In this document: positions 1 through 13,791 of the stretch, piece by piece
Numbering within the stretch: position 1 is the first letter of the stretch
Layout: the number at the start of each line of letters is the position of its first letter
Origin: Siphonodentalium dalli
Taxonomy: Eukaryota > Mollusca > Scaphopoda > Gadilida > Siphonodentaliidae
NCBI GenBank assembly: GCA_032622095.1
Contig: CP136063.1
Location: 272,361,426-272,425,425 of the forward strand
Length of the DNA stretch: 64,000 bases
Reading direction: 5' to 3'
Made by a program: the position numbers and the translations under genes
Notes under the pieces: generated by a model
What the model was told of the DNA's origin: nothing
Databases searched by the model: none
Seen by the model: the letters and a program-made list of their open reading frames with translations, nothing else

Positions 1-3000
1 ATTACACATAAAGAACGCTCATAGTTAGTCTTACTCCTGGTATGTTACAAATAAAGAGCGTTCATTGCTAGTCTATTCCTGTTATGTTACAAATAAAGAG
101 CGTTCATTGTTAGACTATTCATGGTATGTTACACATAAAGAGCGTTCATTGTTAGTCTTACTCCTGGTATGTTACAAATAAAGAAAGCTCATTGTTAGTC
201 TATTCCTGGTATGTTATAAATAAAGAGCGTTCATTGTTAGTCTTACTCCTGGTATGTTACCAATAAAGAACGCTCATTATTGGTATATTCCTGGTATGTT
301 ACAAATAAAGAGCGTTCGATGTTAGTCCTACTCATTGTATGTTAAAAATAAAGACCGTTCATTGTTAGTCTTAGTCATGGTATGTTAGAAATAAAGAGCG
401 CTCATTGTTAGTCTATTCCTGGTATGTTATAAATACAGAGCGTTCATTGTTAGTCTTACTCCTGGTATGTTACCAATAAAGAACGCTCATTGTTAGTCTA
501 TTCATGGTATGTTGCAAATAAAGAGCGTTCATTGTTAGTCTATTCCTGGTATGTTACAAATAAAGAACGCTCATTGTTAGTCTTATTCCTGGTATGTTAC
601 AAATAAAGAGCGTTCATTGTTCGTCTATTCATGGTATGTAACCAACAAAGAACGTCCATTGTTAGTCTTATTCATGGTATGTTACAAATAAAGAGCGTTC
701 ACTGTTAGTCACCTCCTGGTAAATAACCAATAATGAGCGTTCATTGTTAGTCTATTCCTGGTATGTTACAAATAAAGATCATTCATTGTTAGTCGTATTC
801 CTGGTATGTTACAAATAAAGAGCGTTCATTGTTAGTCTATTCCTGGTATGTTACAAATAAAGAGCGTTTATTGTTAGTCTATTCCCGGTATGTAGCCAAC
901 AAAGAACTTTCATTGTTAGTTTTATTCCTAGTATGTTACACATTAAGAGCGTTCATTGTTAGTCTATTCATTGTTTGTTACCAATAAAGACCGTTCATTG
1001 TTAGTCTTAGTCATGTTATGTTACAAATAAAGATTGTCTCTTGTTAGTATATTCATGGTATGTTACAAATAAAGATAGTTCATTGTTAGTCTTATTCCTG
1101 GTATGTTACAAATCAAGAGCGTTCATTGTTAGTCTTACACATTGTATGTTGAAAATAAAGAGCGTTCATTGTTAGTCTATTCCTGGTTTGTTACAAATAA
1201 ATAACGCTCATTGTTATATAGTCTATTCTTGGTATGTTTCAAATAAAGAGCGTTCATTGTTAGTCTATTCCTGGTATGTTACAAATAAAGAGCATTCATT
1301 GTTATTCTATTCCTGGTTTGTTACAAATAACGAGCGTTCATTGCTAGTCTATTCCCGTTATGTTACAAATAAAGAGCGTTCATTGTTAGACTATTACTGG
1401 TATGTTACACATAAAGAGCGTTCATTGTTTGTATTATTCCTGGTATGTTACAAATAAAGAACGCTCATTGTTAGTCTATTCCTGGTATGTTACAAATAAA
1501 GAACGTTCATTTTTAGTCTATCCCTGGTATGTTACAATAAAGAGCGTCATTGTTAGTCTATTCCTGGTATGTTACAAATAAAGAGAGTTCATTGTTAGTC
1601 TATTCCTGGTATGTTACAATTAAAGAGCGTTCATTGTTAGTCTATTCATGGTATGTTACAAATAAAGAACGTCCATTGTTATTCTTATTCATGGTATGTT
1701 ACAAATAAAGAGCGTTTATTGTAAGTCTTATTCCTGGTATGATACACATAAAAAGCGTTCATTGTTAGTCTACTCATTGCATGTTACCAATAAAGACCGT
1801 TCATTGTTAGTCTTAGTCATGGTATGTTACAAATTAAGAGCGTTCATTGTTAGTATATTCATGGTATGTTACAAATAAAGATCGTTCATTGTTAGTCTTA
1901 TTCCTGGTATGTTACAAATAAAGAGCGTTCAATGTTAGTCTTACTCATTGTATGTTAAAAATAAAGACCGTTCATTGTTAGTCTTAGTCATGGTATGTTA
2001 GAAATAAAGAGATTTCCTTGTTAGTATATTCATTGTATGTTACAAATAAAGATCGTTCATTGTTAGTCTTATTCCTGGTATGTTACACATAAAGAGCGTT
2101 CATTGTTAGTCTACTCATTGTATGTTACCAATAAAGACTGTTCATTGTTAGTCTTAGTCATGGTATGTTACAAATAAAGAACGCTCATTGTTAGTCTTAT
2201 TCCTGGTATGTTACAAATAACGAACGCTCATTGTTAGTCTTATTCCTGGTATGTTACTAATAAAGAGCGTTCATTGTTAGTCTAGTCCTTGTATATTACA
2301 AATAAAGAACGCTCATTCATAGTCTTACTCCTGGTATGTAACCAACAAAGAACGTCCATTGTTAGTCTTATTCATGGTATGTTACAAATAAAGAGCGTTC
2401 ACTGTTAATCTATTCCTGGTATATAACTAACAAAGAACGTCTATTGTTGGTATATTCCTGGTATGTTACAAATAAAGCGCGTTCATAGTTAGTCTTACTC
2501 ATGGTATGGTACAAATAAAGAGCGTTCATTGCTAGTATTATTCCTGATATGTAACCAGCAAAGAACGTCCATTGTTAGTCTTATTCGTTGTATGCTACAA
2601 ATAAGGAGCGTTTATTGCTAGTCTTAATCCTGGTATGTAACCAACAAAGAACGTCCATTGTTAGTCTTATTCATGGTATGTTAAAAATAAAGAGCGTTCA
2701 TTGCTAGTCTTATTTCTGGTATGTAACCAACAAAGAACGTCAATTGTTAGTCTTATTCATTGTATGTTACAAATAAAGAGCGTTCATTGATAGTCTTATT
2801 CCTGCTATGTAACCAACAAAGAACGTCCACTGTTAGTCTTACTCCTGGTATGTTACAAATAAAGAGCGTTCATTGTTAGTCTTACTCCTGGTATGTTGCA
2901 AATAAAGAGCGTTCATTGCTAGTCTTATTCCTGGATTCTAACCAACAAAGAACGTCCATTGTTAGTCTTATTCACGGTATGTTACAAATAAAGAGAGTTC

Positions 3001-5328
3001 ATTGCTAGTCTTATTCCTGGTATGTAACCAACACAGAACGTCCATTGTTAGTCTTATTCATGGTATGTTACAAATAAAGAGCGTTCATTGCTAGTCTTAT
3101 TCCTGGTATGTTACAAATAAATAGCGTTCATTGTTAGTCTACTCCGGGTATGTTACAAATAAAGAACGCTCATTGTTAGTCTATTCCTGGTATGTTACAA
3201 ATAAAGAACGCTCATTGTTAGTCTATTCCTGGCATGTTACAAATAAGGAGCGTTCATTGCTAGTCTTATTCCTGGTATATAACGAACAAAGAGCGTTCAT
3301 TGTTAGTCTTACTCCTGGTATGTTACGAATAAATAGCGTTCATTGTTAGTCTATTCCTGGTATGTTACAAATAAAGTGCGTTCATTGCTAGTCTTATTCC
3401 TGGTAGTCTTATTCCTGGTATGTTACAAATAAAGAACGCTCATTGTTAGTCTATTCCTGGTATGTTACAAATAAAGAACGTCCATTGTTAGTCTTAATCC
3501 TGGTATGTTACAAATAAAGAACGTTCATTGCTAGTCTTATTCCTGGTATGTTACAAATAAGGAACGTCCATTGTTAGTATATTCCTGGTATGTTACAAAT
3601 AAAGAGCATTCATTGTTAGTCTTACTCCTGGTATGTTACAAATAAAGAGCGCTCATTGTTAGTCTTTTTCCTGGTATGTTACAAATAAAGAGCGTTCATT
3701 GTTAGTCTTATTCCTGGTATGTTACAAATAAAGAGCGTTTATTGTTAGTTTATTCCTGGTATGTTACAAATAAGGAACGCCCATTGTTAGTCTTATTCCT
3801 GGTGAGTTACAAATAAAGAGCGTTCATTGTTAGTCTTATTCCTGGTATGTTACAAATAAAGAGCGTTCATTGTTAGTTTATTCCTGGTATGTTACAAATA
3901 AGGAACGCCCATTGTTAGTCTTATTCCTGGTATGTTACAAATAGAGAGCGTTCATTGTTAGTCTAATCTGCAAGGCCAGTGTCTAGTTGAAACATTCAAA
4001 AACATATATTCTTGAACTTTATTAACGCATGCCAAACTACTAGTGTTAGCGCTGCCACTTGACAAATTTGCTGATGGCAAAAATAATTCAAATTTGGCAA
4101 AAACAAAATTCCCGGTGAAATTAAGCCTCTGCGTGGTCTTTCCTCCACCCGTAAAATTGACAACGTCGTGTGTGTCCTTGCGGCTGGAACGACGATAAAC
4201 CCTAACAAACAAACAAACAAACATAGCAAATCCTCTTGTGATGCGCCCTTCTGATAAGGCAACCCTTCTATCGTGTTATTGTTTGATTATTGGTGTATTA
4301 TGTGGTGATAAACTAGAGATGCGAATATAATTATTAACTACTCATGGAATGTTACAAATAAAGAGCGTTCATTGCTAGTATTATTCCTGGTATGTAACCA
4401 ACAAAGAACGTCCATTGTTAGTCTTATGCATTGTATGCTACAAGTAAGGAACGTTCATTGCTAGTCTTAATCCTGGTATGAAACCAACAAAGAACGTCCA
4501 TTGTTAGTCTTATTCATTGTATGTTACAAATAAAGAGCGTTCCTTGCTAGTCTTATTCCTGGTATGTAATCAACAAAGAATGTCCACTGCTAGTCTTACT
4601 CCTGGTAGGCTACAAATAAAAAGCGTTCATTGTTATTCTTACTCCTGGTATGTTACAAATAAAGAGCGTCCATTGCTAGTCTTATTCCTGGAATGTAACC
4701 AACAAAGAACGTCCATTGTTAGTCTTATTCATGGTATGTTACAAATAAAGAGCGTTCATTGCTAGTCTTATTCCTGGTATGTAACCAACAAAGAACGTCC
4801 ATTGTTAGTCTTATTCATGGTATGTTACACATAAAGAGCGTTCATTGCTAGTCTTATTCCTGGTATGTTACAAATAAAGAGCGTTCATTGTTATTCTATT
4901 CCTGGTATGTTACAAATAAAGAACGCTCATTGTTAGTCTATTCCTGGTAAGTTACAAATAAAGAACGCTCATTGTTAGTCTATTCCTGGTATGTTACAAA
5001 TAAAGAGCGTTCATTGTTAGTCTATTCCTGGTATGTTACAAATAAAGAACGCTCATTGTTCGTCTATTCCTGGTATGTTACAAATAAAGAGGGTTCATCG
5101 TTAGTCTATTCCTGGTTTGTTACAAATAAAGAACGCTCATTGTTAGTCTATTACTGGTATGTTACAAATAAAGAGCGTTCATCGTTAGTCTATTCCTGGT
5201 ATGTTACAAATAAAGAACGCTCATCGTTTGTCTATTCCTGGTATGTTACAAATAAAGAACACTCATTGTTAGTCTATTCCTGGTATGTTATAAATAAAGA
5301 GTGTTCATTGTTAGTCAATTCCTGATAT
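1..5328 (+). repeat. HOR unit 1 (5328 bp)
   Basis: The unit starts at the phase point ATTACACATAAAGAACGCTC, carries element A at 3965-4343 and ends with the 9-monomer open-frame block at 4972-5325. Its middle (about 2530-3110 and 4360-4860) is dominated by an 86-bp dimer that alternates a GGTATGTTACAAATAAAG monomer with a GGTATGTAACCAACAAAG monomer. The stretch 3131-5325 is colinear with 26246-28440 and 45867-48061, so I use this unit as the reference. Confidence 0.9.
3965..4343. repeat. Element A, copy 1 (satellite-embedded form)
   Basis: A 379-bp non-satellite insert starts AATCTGCAAGGCCAGTGTCT and ends ATTATTAACTACTC. On the minus strand it contains a TTTG tetranucleotide run followed by GTTAGGGTTTATCGTC and a GC-richer middle. 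It has no terminal inverted repeats and no target-site duplication that I can see. Two overlapping minus-strand frames of about 88 codons cross it, but a 4-bp change in the TTTG run of another copy fuses them, so I do not call them genes. It may be a fragment of a dispersed SINE-like repeat; this is uncertain. The preceding monomer carries ATAGAGAGCG. Confidence 0.9.
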
Positions 5329-8300
5329 ATTACACATAAAGAACGCTCATAGTTAGTCTTACTCCTGGTATGTTACATATAAAGAACGCACATTGTTAGT
5401 CTTACTCCTGGTATGTTACATATAAAGAACGCACATTGTTAGTCTTACTCCTGATATGTTACAAATAAAGAGCGTTCATTGCTAGTCTATTCCTGTTATG
5501 TTACACATAAAGAGCGTTCATTGTTAGACTATTCCTGGTATGTTACAAATAAAGAGCGTTCATTGTTAGTCTTACTCCTGGTATGTTACTAATAAAGAAA
5601 GCTCATTGTTAGTCTATTCCTGGTATGTTATAAATAAAGAGCGTTCAGTGTTAGTCTTACTCCTGGTATGTTACCAATAAAGAACGCTCATTATTGGAAT
5701 ATTCCTGGTATGTTACAAATAAAGAGCGTTCGATGTTAGTCCTACTCATTGTATGTTAAAAATAAAGACCGTTCATTGTTAGTCTTAGTCATGGTATGTT
5801 AGAAATAAAGAGCGCTCATTGTTAGTCTATTCCTGGTATGTTATAAATACAGAGCGTTCATTGTTAGTCTTACTCCTGGTATGTTACCAATAAAGCACGC
5901 TCATTGTTAGTCTATTCATGGTATGTTGCAAATAAAGAGCGTTCATTGTTAGTCTATTCTTGGTATGTTACAAATAAAGAACGCTCATTGTTAGTCTTAT
6001 TCCTGGTATGTTACAAATAAAGAGCGTTCATTGTTCGTCTATTCATGGTATGTAACCAACAAAGAACGTCCATTGTTAGTCTTATTCATGGTATGTTACA
6101 AATAAAGAGCGTTCACTGTTAGTCACCTCCTGGTAAATAACCAATAATGAGCATTGTTAGTCTATTCCTGGTATGTTACAATAAAGATCATTCATTGTTA
6201 GTCGTATTCCTGGTATGTTACAAATAAAGAGCGTTCATTGTTAGTCTATTCCTGGTATGTTACAAATAAAGAGCGTTTATTGTTAGTCTATTCCTGGTAT
6301 GTAGCCAACAAAGAACTTTCATTGTTAGTCTTATTCCTAGTATGTTACACATTAAGAGCGTTCATTGTTAGTCTATTCATTGTTTGTTACCAATAAAGAC
6401 CGTTCATTGTTAGTCTTAGTCATGTTATGTTAGAAATAAAGATTGTCTCTTGTTAGTATATTCATGGTATGTTACAAATAAAGATAGTTCATTGTTAGTC
6501 TTATTCCTGGTATGTTACAAATCAAGAGCGTTCATTGTTAGTCTTACACATTGTATGTTAAAAATAAAGAGCGTTCATTGTTAGTCTATTCCTGGTTTGT
6601 TATAAATAAATAACGCTCATTGTTATATAGTCTATTCTTGGTATGTTTCAAATAAAGAGCGTTCATTGTTAGTCTATTCCTGGTATGTTACAAATAAAGA
6701 GCATTCATTGTTATTCTATTCCTGGTATGTTACAAATAACGAGCGTTCATTGCTAGTCTATTCCCGTTATGTTACAAATAAAGAGCGTTCATAGTTAGAC
6801 TATTACTGGTATGTTACACATAAAGAGCGTTCATTGTTTGTATTATTCCTGGTATGTTACAAATAAAGAACGCTCATTGTTAGTCTATTCCTGGTATGTT
6901 ACAAATTAAGAACGTTCATTTTTAGTCTATCCCTGGTATGTTACAATAAAGAGCGTCATTGTTAGTCTATTCCTGGTATGTTACAAATAAAGAGCGTTCA
7001 TTGTTAGTCTATTCATGGTATGTTACAAATAAAGAACGTCCATTGTTATTCTTATTCATGGTATGTTACAAATAAAGAGCGTTCATTGTTAGTCTTATTC
7101 CTGGTATGATACACATAAAAAGCGTTCATTGTTAGTCTACTCATTGTATGTTACCAATAAAGACCGTTCAGTGTTAGTCTTAGTCATGGTATGTTACAAA
7201 TTAAGAGCGTTCATTGTTAGTATATTCATGGTATGTTACAAATAAAGATCGTTCATTGTTAGTCATATTCCTGGTATGTTACAAATAAAGAGCGTTCAAT
7301 GTTAGTCTTACTCATTGTATGTTAAAAATAAAGACCGTTCATTGTTAGTCTTAGTCATGGTATGTTAGAAATAAAGAGCTTTCCTTGTTAGTATATTCAT
7401 TGTATGTTACAAATAAAGATCGTTCATTGTTAGTCTTATTCCTGGTATGTTACACATAAAGAGCGTTCATTGTTAGTCTACTCATTGTATGTTACCAATA
7501 AAGACTGTTCATTGTTAGTCTTAGTCATGGTATGTTACAAATAAAGAACGCTCATTGTTAGTCTTATTCCTGGTATGTTACAAATAACGAACTCTCATTG
7601 TTAGTCTTATTCCTGGTATGTTACTAATAAAGAGCGTTCATTGTTAGTCTAGTCCTTGTATGTTACAAATAAAGAACGCTCATTGATAGTCTTACTCCTG
7701 GTATGTAACCAACAAAGAACGTCCATTGTTAGTCTTATTCATGGTATGTTACAAATAAAGAGCGTTCACTGTTAATATATTCCTGGTATATAACTAACAA
7801 AGAACGTCTATTGTTGGTATATTCCTGGTATGTTACAAATAAAGCGCGTTCATAGTTAGTCTTACTCATGGTATGGTACAAATAAAGAGCGTTCATTGCT
7901 AGTCTTATTCCTGGAATGTAACCAACAAAGAACGTCCACTGGTAGTCTTATTCATGGTATGTTACAAATAAAGAGCGTTCATTGCTAGTCTTATTCCTGG
8001 TATGTAACCAACAAAGAACGTCCATTGTTAGTCTTATTCATGGTATGTTACACATAAAGAGCGTTCATTGCTAGTCTTATTCCTGGTATGTTACAAATAA
8101 AGAGCGTTCATTGTTAGTCTATTCCTGGTATGTTACAAATAAAGAACGCTCATTGTTAGTCTATTCCTGGTAAGTTACAAATAAAGAACGCTCATTGTTA
8201 GTCTATTCCTGGTATGTTACAAATAAAGAGCGTTCATTGTTAGTCTATTCCTGGTATGTTACAAATAAAGAACGCTCATTGTTCGTCTATTCGTGGTATG

Positions 8301-8551
8301 TTACAAATAAAGAGGGTTCATCGTTAGTCTATTCCTGGTTTGTTACAAATAAAGAACGCTCATTGTTAGTCTATTACTGGTATGTTACAAATAAAGAGCG
8401 TTCATCGTTAGTCTATTCCTGGTATGTTACAAATAAAGAACGCCCATCGTTTGTCTATTCCTGGTATGTTACAAATAAAGAACACTCATTGTTAGTCTAT
8501 TCCTGGTATGTTATAAATAAAGAGTGTTCATTGTTAGTCAATTCCTGATAT
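5329..8551 (+). repeat. HOR unit 2 (3223 bp, element A deleted)
   Basis: This unit follows unit 1 phase by phase to about 7900. It then jumps from the monomer after GGTATGGTACAAATAAAG to the monomer with CCTGGAATGTAACC. About 2.1 kb equivalent to 2530-4680 of unit 1, including element A, is missing. It also lacks 4 bp near 6150 (AATGAGCATTG instead of AATGAGCGTTCATTG). Its open-frame block is at 8195-8548. Unit 6 has the same deletion. Confidence 0.88.
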
Positions 8552-10279
8552 ATTACACATAAAGAACGCTCATAGTTAGTCTTACTCCTGGTATGTTACA
8601 TATAAAGAACGCACATTGTTAGTCTTACTCCTGGTATGTTACAAATAAAGAGCGTTCATTGCTAGTCTATTCCTGTTATGTTACAAATAAAGAGCGTTCA
8701 TTGTTAGACTATTCATGGTATGTTACACATAAAGAGCGTTCATTGTTAGTCTTACTCCTGGTATGTTACAAATAAAGAAAGCTCATTGTTAGTCTATTCC
8801 TGGTATGTTATAAATAAAGAGCGTTCATTGTTAGTCTTACTCCTGGTATGTTACCAATAAAGAACGCTCATTATTGGTATATTCCCGGTATGTTACAAAT
8901 AAAGAGCGTTCGATGTTAGTCCTACTCATTGTATGTTAAAAATAAAGACCGTTCATTGTTAGTCTTAGTCATGGTATGTTAGAAATAAAGAGCGCTCATT
9001 GTTAGTCTATTCCTGGTATGTTATAAATACAGAGCGTTCATTGTTAGTCTTACTCCTGGTATGTTACCAATAAAGAACGCTCATTGTTAGTCTATTCATG
9101 GTATGTTGCAAATAAAGAGCGTTCATTGTTAGTCTATTCCTGGTATGTTACAAATAAAGAACGCTCATTGTTAGTCTTATTCCTGGTATGTTACAAATAA
9201 AGAGCGTTCATTGTTCGTCTATTCATGGTATGTAACCAACAAAGAACGTCCATTGTTAGTCTTATTCATGGTATGTTACAAATAAAGAGCGTTCACTGTT
9301 AGTCACCTCCTGGTAAATAACCAATAATGAGCGTTCATTGTTAGTCTATTCCTGGTATGTTACAAATAAAGATCATTCATTGTTAGTCGTATTCCTGGTA
9401 TGTTACAAATAAAGAGCGTTCATTGTTAGTCTATTCCTGGTATGTTACAAATAAAGAGCGTTTATTGTTAGTCTATTCCTGGTATGTAGCCAACAAAGAA
9501 CTTTCATTGTTAGTTTTATTCCTAGTATGTTACACATTAAGAGCGTTCATTGTTAGTCTATTCATTGTTTGTTACCAATAAAGACCGTTCATTGTTAGTC
9601 TTAGTCATGTTATGTTACAAATAAAGATTGTCTCTTGTTAGTATATTCATGGTATGTTACAAATAAAGATAGTTCATTGTTAGTCTTATTCCTGGTATGT
9701 TACACATCAAGAGCGTTCATTGTTAGTCTTACACATTGTATGTTGAAAATAAAGAGCGTTCATTGTTAGTCTATTCCTGGTTTGTTACAAATAAATAACG
9801 CTCATTGTTATATAGTCTATTCTTGGTATGTTTCAAATAAAGAGCGTTCATTGTTAGTCTTATTCCTGGTATATAACGAACAAAGAGCGTTCATTGTTAG
9901 TCTTACTCCTGGTATGTTACGAATAAATAGCGTGTATTGTTAGTCTATTCCTGGTATGTTACAAATAAAGAGCGTTTATTGTTAGTCTATTCCTGGTATG
10001 TAACCAACAAAGAACGTCCATTGTTAGTCTTATTCCTGGTATGTTACACATAAAGAGCGTTCATTTTTAGTCTTATTCCTGGTATGTTACAAATAAAGAA
10101 CGCTCAATGTTAGTCTATTCCTGGTATGTTACAAATAAAGAACGTCCATTGTTAGTCTTATTCCTGGTATGTTACAAATAAAGAACGCTCATTGTTAGTT
10201 TTATTCCTGGTATGTTACAAATAAAGAGCGTTCATTGTTTATCTATTCCTGGTATGTTACAAATAAAGAGCGTTCATTG

Positions 10280-13200
10280 CTAGTTTTATTCCTGGTATGG
10301 GTATGTTACAAATAAAGAAAGTTCATTGTTTATCTATTCCTGGTATGTTACAAATAAAGAGCGTTCATTGTTAGTCTATTACTGGTATGTTACAAATAAA
10401 GAGCGTTCATTGCTAATCTATTCCTGTTATGTTACAATTAACGTGCGTTCATTGCTAGACTTATTCGTGGTATGTAACCAACACAGAGCGTTCATTGTTA
10501 GTCTTACTTTTGGTATGCTACAAATAAAGAGCGTTCATTGTTAGTCTTATTCCTGGTATGTTACAAATAAAGATCGTTCATTGTTAGTCTTATTCCTGGT
10601 ATATAACCAACAAAGAGCGTTCATTGTTAGTCTTACTCCTGGTATGTTACGAATAAATAGCGTTCATTGTTAGTCTATTCCTTGTATGTTACAAATACAG
10701 AGCGTTCATTGTTAGTCTATTCCTGGTATGTTACAAATAAAGAGCGTTCATTGCTAGTCTTATTCCTGGTATATAACCAACACAGAGCGTTCATTGTTAG
10801 TCTTACTCCTGGTATGTTACGAATAAATAGCGTTCATTGTTAGTCTATTCCTGGTATGTTACAAATAAAGTGCGTTCATTGCTAGTCTTATTCCTGGTAG
10901 TCTTATTCCTGGTATGTTACAAATAAAGAACGCTCATTGTTAGTCTATTCCTGGTATGTTACAAATAAAGAACGTCCATTGTTAGTCTTAATCCTGGTAT
11001 GTTACAAATAAAGAACGTTCATTGCTAGTCTTATTCCTGGTATGTTACAAATAAGGAACGTCCATTGTTAGTATATTCCTGGTATGTTACAAATAAAATG
11101 CGTTCATTGTTAGTCTTATCCTGGTATGTTACACATAAAGAGCGTTCATTGCTAATCTATTCCTGTTATGTTACAAATAACGTGCGTTCATTGCTAGACT
11201 TATTCGTGGTATGTAACCAACACAGAGCGTTCATTGTTAGTCTTACTTTTGGTATGTTACAAATAAAGAGCGTTCATTGTTAGTCTTATTCCTTGTATGT
11301 TACAAATAAAGAGCGTGTATTGTTAGTCTATTCCTGGTATGTTACAAATAAAGAGCGTTTATTGTTAGTCTATTCCTGGTATGTAACCAACAAATAACGT
11401 CCATTGTTAGTCTTATTCCTGGTATGTTACACATAAAGAGCGTTCATTTTTAGTCTTATTCCTGGTATGTTACAAATAAAGAACGCTCAATGTTAGTCTA
11501 TTCCTGGTATGTTACAAATAAAGAACGTCCATTGTTAGTCTTATTCCTGGTATGTTACAAATAAAGAACGCTCATTGTTAGTTTTATTCCTGGTATGTTA
11601 CAAATAAAGAGCGTTCATTGTTTATCTATTCCTGGTATGTTACAAATAAAGAGCGTTCATTGTAAGTCTATTCCTGGTATGTTACAAATAAAGAGCGTTC
11701 ATTGCTAATGTATTCCTGGTATGTTACAAATAAAGTGCGTTCATTGCTAGTCTTATTCGTGGTATGTAACCAACACAGAGCGTTCATTGTTAGTCTTACT
11801 TCTGGTATGTTACAAATAAAGAGCTTTCATTGTTAGTCTTATTCCTGGTATGTTACAAATAAAGATCGTTCATTGTTAGTCTTATTCCTTGTATGTTACA
11901 AATAAAGAGCGTTCATTATTAGTCTATTCCTGGTATGTTACAAATAAAGAGCGTTCATTGTTAGTCTATTCCTGGAATGTTACAAACAAAAAGCGTTCAT
12001 TGCTAGTCTTATTCCTGGTATGTAACAAACAAAGAGCGTTCATTGTTAGTCTTACTCCTGGTATGTTACAAATAAAGAGCGTTCATTGTCAGTATATTCC
12101 TGGTATGTTACAAATAAAGAGCGTTCATTGCTAGACTTATTACTGGTAGTCTTATTCCTGGTATGTTACAAATAAAGAACGCTCATTTTTAGTCTATTCC
12201 TGGTATGCTACAAATAAAGAACGCTCATTGTTAGTCTATTCCTGGTGTGTTACAAATAAAGAGCGTTCATTGTTAGTCTATTCCTGGTATGTTACAAATA
12301 ACGAACGCTCATTTTTAGTCTATTCCTGGTATGTTACGAATAAAGTGCGTTCATTGATAGTCTTATTCGTGGTATGTAACCAACACAGAGCGTTCATTTT
12401 TAGTCTTACTTCTGGTATGTTACAAATAAAGAGCGTTCATTGTTAGTCTTATTCCTGGTATGTTACAAATAAAGACCGTTCATTTTTAGTCTTATTCCTT
12501 GTATGTTACAAATAAAGAGCGTTCATTGTTAGTCTATTCCTGGTATGTTACAAATAAAGAGCGTTCATTGTTAGTCTATTCCTGGTATGTTACAAATAAA
12601 GAGCGTTCATTGCTAGTCTTATTCCTGGTATGGGTATGTTACAAATAAAGAACGTTCATTGTTTATCTATTCCTGGTATGTTACAAATAAAGAGCGTTCA
12701 TTGTTAGTCTATTACTGGTATGTTACAAATAAAGAGCGTTCATTGCTAATCTATTCCTGTTATGTTACAATTAACGTGCGTTCATTGCTAGACTTATTCG
12801 TGGTATGTAACCAACACAGAGCGTTCATTGTTAGTCTTACTTTTGGTATGCTACAAATAAAGAGCGTTCATTGTTAGTCTTATTCCTGGTATGTTACAAA
12901 TAAAGATCGTTCATTGTTAGTCTTATTCCTGGTATATAACCAACAAAGGGCGTTCATTGTTAGTCTTACTCCTGGTATTTTACGAATAAATAGCGTTCAT
13001 TGTTAGTCTATTCCTTGTATGTTACAAATAAAGAGCGTTCATTGTTAGTCTATTCCTGGTATGTTACAAATAAAGAGCGTTCATTGCTAGTCTTATTCAT
13101 GGTATATAACCAACAAAGAGCGTTCATTGTTAGTCTTACTCCTGGTATGTTACGAATAAATAGCGTTCATTGTTAGTCTATTCCTGGTATGTTACAAATA

Positions 13201-13428
13201 AAGTGCGTTCATTGCTAGTCTTATTCCTGGTAGTCTTATTCCTGGTATGTTACAAATAAAGAACGCTCATTGTTAGACTATTCCTGGTATGTTACAAATA
13301 AAGAACGTCCATTGTTAGTCTTAATCCTGGTATGTTACAAATAAAGAACGTTCATTGCTAGTCTTATTCCTGGTATGTTACAAATAAGGAACGTCCATTG
13401 TTAGTATATTCCTGGTATGTTACAAATA
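10280..13428 (+). repeat. Local HOR duplication, 2333-bp spacing
   Basis: About 815 bp at 10280-11095 recurs at 12613-13428. Both copies contain the unusual GGTATGGGTATGTTAC step and the same 72-codon frame (10326 and 12659). They differ at a few bases, for example ACACAGAG against ACAAAGAG near 10776 and 13109. A third copy is in unit 4 (frame at 20107). Confidence 0.8.
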
Positions 13429-13791
13429 AAGAGCATTCATTGTTAGTCTTACTCCTGGTATGTTACAAATAAAGAGCGCTCATTGTTAGTCTTATTCCTG
13501 GTATGTTACAAATAAAGAGCGTTCATTGTTAGTCTTATTCCTGGTATGTTACAAATAAAGAGCGTTCATTGTTAGTTTATTCCTGGTATGTTACAGATAA
13601 GGAACGCCCATTGTTAGTCTTATTCCTGGTATGTTACAAATAAAGAGCGTTCATTGTTAGTCTTATTCCTGGTATGTTACAAATAAAGAGCGTTCATTGT
13701 TAGTTTATTCCTGGTATGTTACAAATAAGGAACGCCCATTGTTAGTCTTATTCCTGGTATGTTACAAATAGAGAGCGTTCATTGTTAGTCT

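Noticed and set aside
3958-4262. Two overlapping minus-strand frames of 88 codons in element A (and matching frames in other copies)
   Set aside because: They overlap in different frames over the same bases, one starts at TTG, and 4-bp differences among copies fuse or break them. No protein family is recognisable.
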